Shown here piece after piece: positions 14,635-18,962 of a stretch of 18,962 bases of DNA; the stretch's first letter is position 1, and each line of letters opens with the position of its first letter. The translations under genes were made by a program, and so were the position numbers. This DNA comes from JAVBPB01 sp031549965 (GTDB lineage: Bacteria; Bacillota; Clostridia; Lachnospirales; Lachnospiraceae), in the NCBI GenBank assembly GCA_031549965.1, contig JAVBPB010000105.1, positions 1 to 18,962 on the forward strand, read 5' to 3'. Under the pieces are notes generated by a model that ran no database searches, had not been told where the DNA came from, and was given only the letters and a program-made list of their open reading frames with translations.

Positions 14635-15807
14635 ATGAAAAAAACAATAATAATGGTTTTAGTTATAGTATTAGCCTTAACTGCCTGCGGTAAAATCGGA
14701 GAAAACTCCAAAGCTTATAATAAAAAGGGGTTAAATTATTATTCAGAAGGAATGTATAAGGAAGCTGCTGAAAATTTTAAAAAAGCAGTTGAATCAAATG
14801 ATTTGAAGGCTGAATATTATTTAAATTATGGTATGACTCTTATAGAACTTTTAGAATATGATGAGGCAATTGTGCAGTTTGATAAGGCAATTGTACTTAA
14901 AGATACGCAAATTACCAGAGAGAATAATAAAAAAGCATACAGGGGTAAGGGTATAGCTTATCTTATGAAAAAAGAATATGCTTTATCTATTGAGCAATTT
15001 GATATGGCTTTAGAAATTGAAGATATTAAAGAAATTAATAAAGATATCCTCTTATATAAAGCAGAGGCACAGACAAAATCAAAAGATTATGAAAATGCCA
15101 TAATAACATATACAAGCATAATAGAAAAAAAATCTACTGACAGTGTTCCATATACTTTAAGAGCCAATATATATGCAATGCAGGATAATATCGAAATGGC
15201 TGTTTCGGATCTTGATCTTGCTATTGCTAATAACAAAAATGATTATAATTTGTATTTAAGTAAATACTTTTTATTGTTAAACTCTAATGAATCAGATAAG
15301 GCTTCGGAGGTTTTAAATTCAGCACTAAAAATAAAACCTAAGGATAAAGATGACAATTTATTAATTGCAAAAATTCATTTTTATCAGGGTGATTACGAGA
15401 ATGCATTTATTGAATTAAGTGTTGCCAAGGAAAGCGGATTTATTGAAGCAATTTTTTACTTAGGACAACTTTATGAAAAAAGGGGAGAAACCGAAAAGGC
15501 AATTGAGTTATACAAAGAGTATTTATCAAATGAAAAAATATTAGAAGGCTCTATGGCTTATTATAAGCTTGGATTGCTTTACTTGAATAAAGAAGATTAT
15601 AAAGAAGCACAGGATTGTTTTAGTAAAGGAATTGAATTGAATCAAGGAATAATTGAAAGAGAATTAAGATTTAATGAAATCATTGCTTATGAGAAACTTA
15701 CAGATTATAAAAATGCTTATAAAAAATTAGTGATTTATGTGAAAGAATATGCCGATGATGAAAATGCTACAAGAGAGTTAGAATTTTTAAAAACAAGGAT
15801 TGATTAA
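14635..15807 (+). CDS. TPR-repeat lipoprotein
   Basis: The product starts MKKTIIMVLVIVLALTACG, a type II signal peptide with lipobox LTAC (C18 from this start). It should be lipid-anchored to the outer face of the membrane. The rest is a run of TPR repeats: AYNKKGLNYYSEGMYKEAAENFKK opens the series and about nine further repeats follow to the end at 390 residues. I chose ATG 14635 because AAAGGA (14621-14626) is eight bases away and the Lys-Lys start is typical of lipoproteins; ATG 14632 or 14626 are possible. It follows the kinase by 26 bases with no terminator between, so the two are probably co-transcribed and may act together, perhaps as an extracellular protein-binding partner. No specific function can be given. 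Confidence 0.85.
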   Translation: MKKTIIMVLVIVLALTACGKIGENSKAYNKKGLNYYSEGMYKEAAENFKKAVESNDLKAEYYLNYGMTLIELLEYDEAIVQFDKAIVLKDTQITRENNKKAYRGKGIAYLMKKEYALSIEQFDMALEIEDIKEINKDILLYKAEAQTKSKDYENAIITYTSIIEKKSTDSVPYTLRANIYAMQDNIEMAVSDLDLAIANNKNDYNLYLSKYFLLLNSNESDKASEVLNSALKIKPKDKDDNLLIAKIHFYQGDYENAFIELSVAKESGFIEAIFYLGQLYEKRGETEKAIELYKEYLSNEKILEGSMAYYKLGLLYLNKEDYKEAQDCFSKGIELNQGIIERELRFNEIIAYEKLTDYKNAYKKLVIYVKEYADDENATRELEFLKTRID

Positions 15808-15869
15808 TCAGATTATTTTAAAAGCTTTTATAATTAGTGAATTAATTATTTATATTGACTAAAAATATA

Positions 15870-15916
15870 CCACATTATATTGTGGTATATTTTAGTTTCA
15901 TGCATATATATTGTGG
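15870..15916 (+). promoter_or_regulatory. Tandem NrdR-type boxes upstream of nrdD
   Basis: Box 1 (15870-15885, CCACATTATATTGTGG) fits the NrdR consensus acaCwAtATaTwGtgt at 13 of 16 positions. Box 2 (15901-15916, TGCATATATATTGTGG) fits at 11 of 16, with the right half essentially identical to box 1. The boxes start 31 bp apart with a 15-bp gap, the helically phased spacing known for NrdR pairs. Box 2 ends nine bases before the -35 hexamer. NrdR represses ribonucleotide reductase genes when dATP is high. Box 1 lies within a longer perfect inverted repeat (15862-15874 / 15881-15893), which could also act as a hairpin terminator for the gene before. Confidence 0.7.
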
Positions 15917-15925
15917 TTTTTGTTA

Positions 15926-15954
15926 TTGACTTAACCGGAATTATTTGATAGAAT
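15926..15954 (+). promoter_or_regulatory. Sigma-A promoter of nrdD
   Basis: TTGACT (15926-15931) and TAGAAT (15949-15954) are separated by 17 bases, 10 of 12 consensus matches. The predicted start lies near 15961, inside a 13-base palindrome CTTTACGGTAAAG (15957-15969). The leader to ATG 16000 is about 40 bases. Confidence 0.7.
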
Positions 15955-15999
15955 ATCTTTACGGTAAAGAAGACTCATTTACGAAAGGAAGATACGGTT

Positions 16000-18387
16000 A
16001 TGTTTAAGGTAGTAAAAAGAGATGGAGAAGTTGCAGAATTTAATTTAGATAAGATAAGAGGCGCCATTAAAAAAGCATTTAATGCCATTGAAAAGCAATA
16101 TAATGGAGATATTCTTGATTTATTAGTATTAAGAGTAACTGCGGATTTTCAAAAGAAAATTAAAGATGGATTTGTATCTGTAGAGGATGTTCAAGATAGT
16201 GTTGAGGTTGTGCTTGAGCAGACAGGATATAATGAGGTAGCTAAAGCATACATATTATATCGTAAGCAAAGAGAAAAAATACGTAATATGAAGTCAACTA
16301 TTCTTGATTATAAGGATATAGTTAATAGCTATGTAAAGGAAGAGGACTGGAGAGTTAAGGAAAATTCAACGGTAACATATTCTGTTGGAGGGCTTATTTT
16401 ACACAACTCAGGTTCGATTACAGCAAACTATTGGCTTTCAGAAATATATGATGAAGAAATAGCAAATGCACATAGAAATGCAGACATACATTTACATGAT
16501 TTATCCATGCTTACAGGATATTGTGCAGGTTGGTCATTAAAACAGTTAATAAGAGAAGGGCTTGGGGGAATACCAGGAAAAATTACATCTTCACCTGCCG
16601 GTCATTTATCAACCCTTTGTAATCAAATGGTTAACTTTTTAGGTATTATGCAAAATGAATGGGCTGGAGCACAGGCATTTTCTTCTTTTGATACTTATTT
16701 AGCACCTTTTGTAAAGATTGATAATTTAACATATAAAGAAGTAAAACAATGTATACAGTCATTTATATATGGTGTTAATACGCCAAGCAGATGGGGAACT
16801 CAGGCACCATTTTCTAATATTACACTGGACTGGACTGTGCCTGATGATTTGGCAGAACTGCCTGCAATTGTTTCAGGTAAAGACATGAACTTTAAATACA
16901 AAGACTGTAAAAAAGAAATGGATATGGTAAATAAAGCATTTATAGAAATTATGCTTGAAGGTGATGCAAACGGAAGAGGCTTCCAATACCCAATACCAAC
17001 CTATTCAATTACAAATGACTTTGACTGGTCAGAGACTGAAAATAACAAATTATTGTTTGAGATGACTGCTAAATATGGCACACCATATTTTTCTAACTAT
17101 GTAAATAGTGATATGCAGCCAAGTGATGTAAGAAGTATGTGTTGCAGACTAAGACTTGACCTTAGAGAGCTTAGAAGAAAAACCGGCGGTTTCTTTGGTT
17201 CAGGAGAAAGTACAGGAAGTGTTGGCGTAGTTACCATTAACCTGCCAAGAATTGCTTATTTAGCTCAAACAGAAGAGGACTTCTTCCAAAGACTTGACAA
17301 GATGATGGATCTATCAGCTCGTTCATTAAAAGTAAAGAGAGAAGTTATAGAAAAATTATTAAACGAAGGCTTGTATCCATATACTAAGCGTTACTTAGGA
17401 AGTTTTGATAATCATTTTTCAACCATTGGTTTAGTTGGTATGAATGAAGTAGGACTTAATGCAAGATGGCTTGGAAAAGATATGTCAAACAAAAAGACGC
17501 AGGAATTTTCTACAAAGGTATTAAATCATATGAGAGAACGTTTATCTGATTATCAGGAGGAATATGGTGATTTATATAACCTTGAAGCAACTCCGGCAGA
17601 ATCAACAAGCTACAGACTTGCAAAACATGACAGAAAACGTTGGCCTAATATAAAAACCGCAGGATTTGAAGGGGATAATCCTTTCTATACTAACAGTTCA
17701 CATCTGCCTGTTGAGTATACAGAGGACATCTTTGATGCACTTGATGTTCAGGATGAGATGCAGACTTTATATACATCGGGAACAGTATTTCATGCATTTC
17801 TTGGTGAAAAGCTTCCTGACTGGAAGGCTGCTGCAAAACTTGTAAGAAAGATTGCTGAGAATTATAAGTTGCCTTATTACACAATGTCACCGACATATTC
17901 AATTTGTAAAAACCATGGTTATTTAAATGGTGAGCAATACACTTGTCCTCACTGTGGTGAAAAAGCAGAAGTTTACAGTCGTATAACAGGTTATTACAGA
18001 CCGGTTCAAAATTGGAATGAAGGTAAATCACAGGAATATAAGAATAGAAAATTATATAATGTTGACAATTCAAAATTAAAAAGAGTGCAAAGGGAAGAAA
18101 TAAAACCTGTTGCAGCAAATATCGTAACAATAAAAAATGATGAGGTTAGTGTTAAGCCTGTTAAGGATAAAAAGTATTTATTTGTAACTAAAACTTGTCC
18201 TAACTGTAAAATTGCAAAGGATTATTTAGGAAAAGAAGATTATCAAATTATTGACGCAGAAGATAATATGGAATTAACAAAGAAGTACGGAATTATGCAG
18301 GCACCTACTTTGGTTGTGGAAACAGACAATGATACAAGAAAGTATGTAAATGCATCAAATATTAAGAAGTATGTAGAATCAAAATAA
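16000..18387 (+). CDS. nrdD: Anaerobic (class III) ribonucleoside-triphosphate reductase with C-terminal thioredoxin-like domain
   Basis: NrdD makes deoxyribonucleotides from ribonucleoside triphosphates without oxygen, using a glycyl radical installed by NrdG. The 795 residues hold an N-terminal ATP-cone (about 1-92; VVKRDGEVAEFN) for allosteric control and the catalytic barrel with C175 (GYCAGW) and C381/C382 (SMCCRLRLD). A zinc site follows (C636, H639, C649, C652; ICKNHG...CPHCG), then the radical loop RITGYYRPVQ with G664. Beyond the usual end, after a linker, sits a ~70-residue thioredoxin/glutaredoxin-like domain (725-795) with CPNC (C733, C736) and the cis-Pro APTL (P769). This suggests reduction by a built-in dithiol rather than formate, by inference. 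AAAGGAAG lies eight bases before ATG 16000. No nrdG is in this window. Confidence 0.96.
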   Translation: MFKVVKRDGEVAEFNLDKIRGAIKKAFNAIEKQYNGDILDLLVLRVTADFQKKIKDGFVSVEDVQDSVEVVLEQTGYNEVAKAYILYRKQREKIRNMKSTILDYKDIVNSYVKEEDWRVKENSTVTYSVGGLILHNSGSITANYWLSEIYDEEIANAHRNADIHLHDLSMLTGYCAGWSLKQLIREGLGGIPGKITSSPAGHLSTLCNQMVNFLGIMQNEWAGAQAFSSFDTYLAPFVKIDNLTYKEVKQCIQSFIYGVNTPSRWGTQAPFSNITLDWTVPDDLAELPAIVSGKDMNFKYKDCKKEMDMVNKAFIEIMLEGDANGRGFQYPIPTYSITNDFDWSETENNKLLFEMTAKYGTPYFSNYVNSDMQPSDVRSMCCRLRLDLRELRRKTGGFFGSGESTGSVGVVTINLPRIAYLAQTEEDFFQRLDKMMDLSARSLKVKREVIEKLLNEGLYPYTKRYLGSFDNHFSTIGLVGMNEVGLNARWLGKDMSNKKTQEFSTKVLNHMRERLSDYQEEYGDLYNLEATPAESTSYRLAKHDRKRWPNIKTAGFEGDNPFYTNSSHLPVEYTEDIFDALDVQDEMQTLYTSGTVFHAFLGEKLPDWKAAAKLVRKIAENYKLPYYTMSPTYSICKNHGYLNGEQYTCPHCGEKAEVYSRITGYYRPVQNWNEGKSQEYKNRKLYNVDNSKLKRVQREEIKPVAANIVTIKNDEVSVKPVKDKKYLFVTKTCPNCKIAKDYLGKEDYQIIDAEDNMELTKKYGIMQAPTLVVETDNDTRKYVNASNIKKYVESK

Positions 18388-18393
18388 GATATT

Positions 18394-18419
18394 AGGGTGA
18401 GTTTATTCTCGCCCTTTTT
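18394..18419 (+). terminator. Terminator between nrdD and thyA
   Basis: AGGGTGAG (18394-18401) pairs with CTCGCCCT (18408-18415), with one G-U pair, around a six-base loop, followed by TTTTT. It starts six bases after the nrdD stop and ends 25 bases before thyA. No separate thyA promoter is clear in that gap, so partial readthrough is likely. Confidence 0.8.
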
Positions 18420-18444
18420 AGATTTTTATGTAGGAGGCATATAT

Positions 18445-18962
18445 ATGAGCTATGCAGATAAAATTTTTATTGAAATGTGTAAGGATATATTGGAAAATGG
18501 AGTAAGCACAGAAGGAGAAAAGGTAAGGCCTAAATGGGAAGATGGTACTTATGCATATACAATTAAGAAGTTTGGTGTAGTTAACAGATATGATTTATCT
18601 AAAGAGTTTCCGGCTATTACCCTTAGAAAGACTTCTTTAAAAAATTGTGTTGATGAAATACTTTGGATTTGGCAAAAGAAGTCTAATAATATTAAGGAAC
18701 TTAACAGTCATATATGGGATAGCTGGGCAGATGAGAATGGTTCTATCGGAAAGGCTTATGGATATCAGTTAGGGGTTAAGCATGAGTATAAGGAGGGATG
18801 GATGGATCAGGTTGATAGGGTTATATTTGATCTTAAAAATAATCCTTATAGCAGAAGAATTATGACTAATATTTATGTCCATGAGGATTTGAAGGATATG
18901 AGGCTGTATCCTTGTGCTTATAGTATGACTTTTAATGTTACGGGGGATAGGCTTAATGCGGT
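18445..18962 (+). CDS. thyA: Thymidylate synthase (5' part; runs off the window)
   Basis: ThyA methylates dUMP to dTMP with methylene-tetrahydrofolate. The visible 172 residues begin MSYADKIFIEMCKDILENG and stay open to the last base. Family features are the early Arg (VRPKWEDGT), FPAITLRKTSLKN, the ELLW-like EILWIWQ, WDSWADENGSIGKAYG, the paired Arg SRRIMTNIYV (R137, R138) and the catalytic Cys in LYPCAYSMTFNV (C157). AGGAGG is seven bases before ATG 18445. About 100 further residues are expected beyond the edge. It follows nrdD across a terminator; both supply DNA precursors. It is a classical folate-consuming ThyA, not the flavin-dependent ThyX. Confidence 0.95.
   Translation, partial: MSYADKIFIEMCKDILENGVSTEGEKVRPKWEDGTYAYTIKKFGVVNRYDLSKEFPAITLRKTSLKNCVDEILWIWQKKSNNIKELNSHIWDSWADENGSIGKAYGYQLGVKHEYKEGWMDQVDRVIFDLKNNPYSRRIMTNIYVHEDLKDMRLYPCAYSMTFNVTGDRLNA

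Noticed and set aside
15859..15895. Hairpin before nrdD as a plain terminator of the lipoprotein gene
   Set aside because: The stem coincides with an NrdR box that has a phased partner 31 bp downstream, so a regulatory reading explains more; a double role is possible and is noted there.
17690..18130. 146-codon frame on the minus strand inside nrdD
   Set aside because: It is antisense to the zinc-site and radical-loop coding region of NrdD; the product is low-complexity Leu/Cys/His-rich and has no start signal.
1..18962. CRISPR array, tRNA or rRNA genes, prophage or toxin-antitoxin pairs
   Set aside because: I looked for regularly spaced repeats, cloverleaf-like GC-rich stretches and phage or toxin gene features on both strands and saw none.

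Overview
The window is AT-rich Gram-positive DNA from a spore-forming, probably motile anaerobe of the class Clostridia. The spoIIA operon and spoVA operon show sporulation, an oxygen-sensitive class III ribonucleotide reductase shows anaerobic metabolism, and a chemoreceptor suggests motility. The set spoVAA-AB-AC-AD-AE lying just downstream of sigF resembles Lachnospirales-type genomes (and Bacillus) more than Clostridium sensu stricto, which usually keeps only spoVAC-AD-AE. That placement is inference from gene content.

Layout, all genes on the + strand. 1-108: a large palindrome. 318-3233: folC, a 49-residue acidic protein whose start overlaps the folC stop (ATGA), and a membrane-anchored zinc-ribbon/TPR protein, ending at a terminator. 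3308-4832: spoIIAA-spoIIAB-sigF, the forespore sigma-F module. 4833-5663: an 831-bp gap with two ~212-bp copies of one palindromic element in opposite orientation around 323 bp of non-coding DNA. 5664-8846: an unrecognised 49-residue single-TM protein followed by spoVAA, AB, AC, AD and AE (dipicolinic acid channel), with a candidate sigma-G promoter in front. 9066-11198: a chemoreceptor with its own sigma-A promoter and terminator. 11342-15807: a multidomain phosphorelay histidine kinase and a TPR lipoprotein. 16000-18962: nrdD with tandem NrdR-type boxes upstream, a terminator, then thyA cut by the window end.

How they fit together: SpoIIAA, SpoIIAB and sigma-F form the partner switch that starts forespore gene expression; the SpoVA proteins act later in the same compartment, moving Ca-dipicolinate into the spore and out at germination. 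NrdD and ThyA both supply DNA precursors. The chemoreceptor, hybrid kinase and TPR lipoprotein form a sensory block whose signals cannot be read from sequence.

Points most worth a second look: the paired inverted palindromic elements between sigF and spoVA, whose stems differ by paired (compensatory) changes; a partial relative of them in the terminator after spoVAE; the small TM protein translationally coupled to spoVAA; and the tandem NrdR boxes spaced 31 bp apart upstream of an nrdD that carries its own CxxC thioredoxin-like tail. I found no tRNA, rRNA, CRISPR array, phage gene or transposase.
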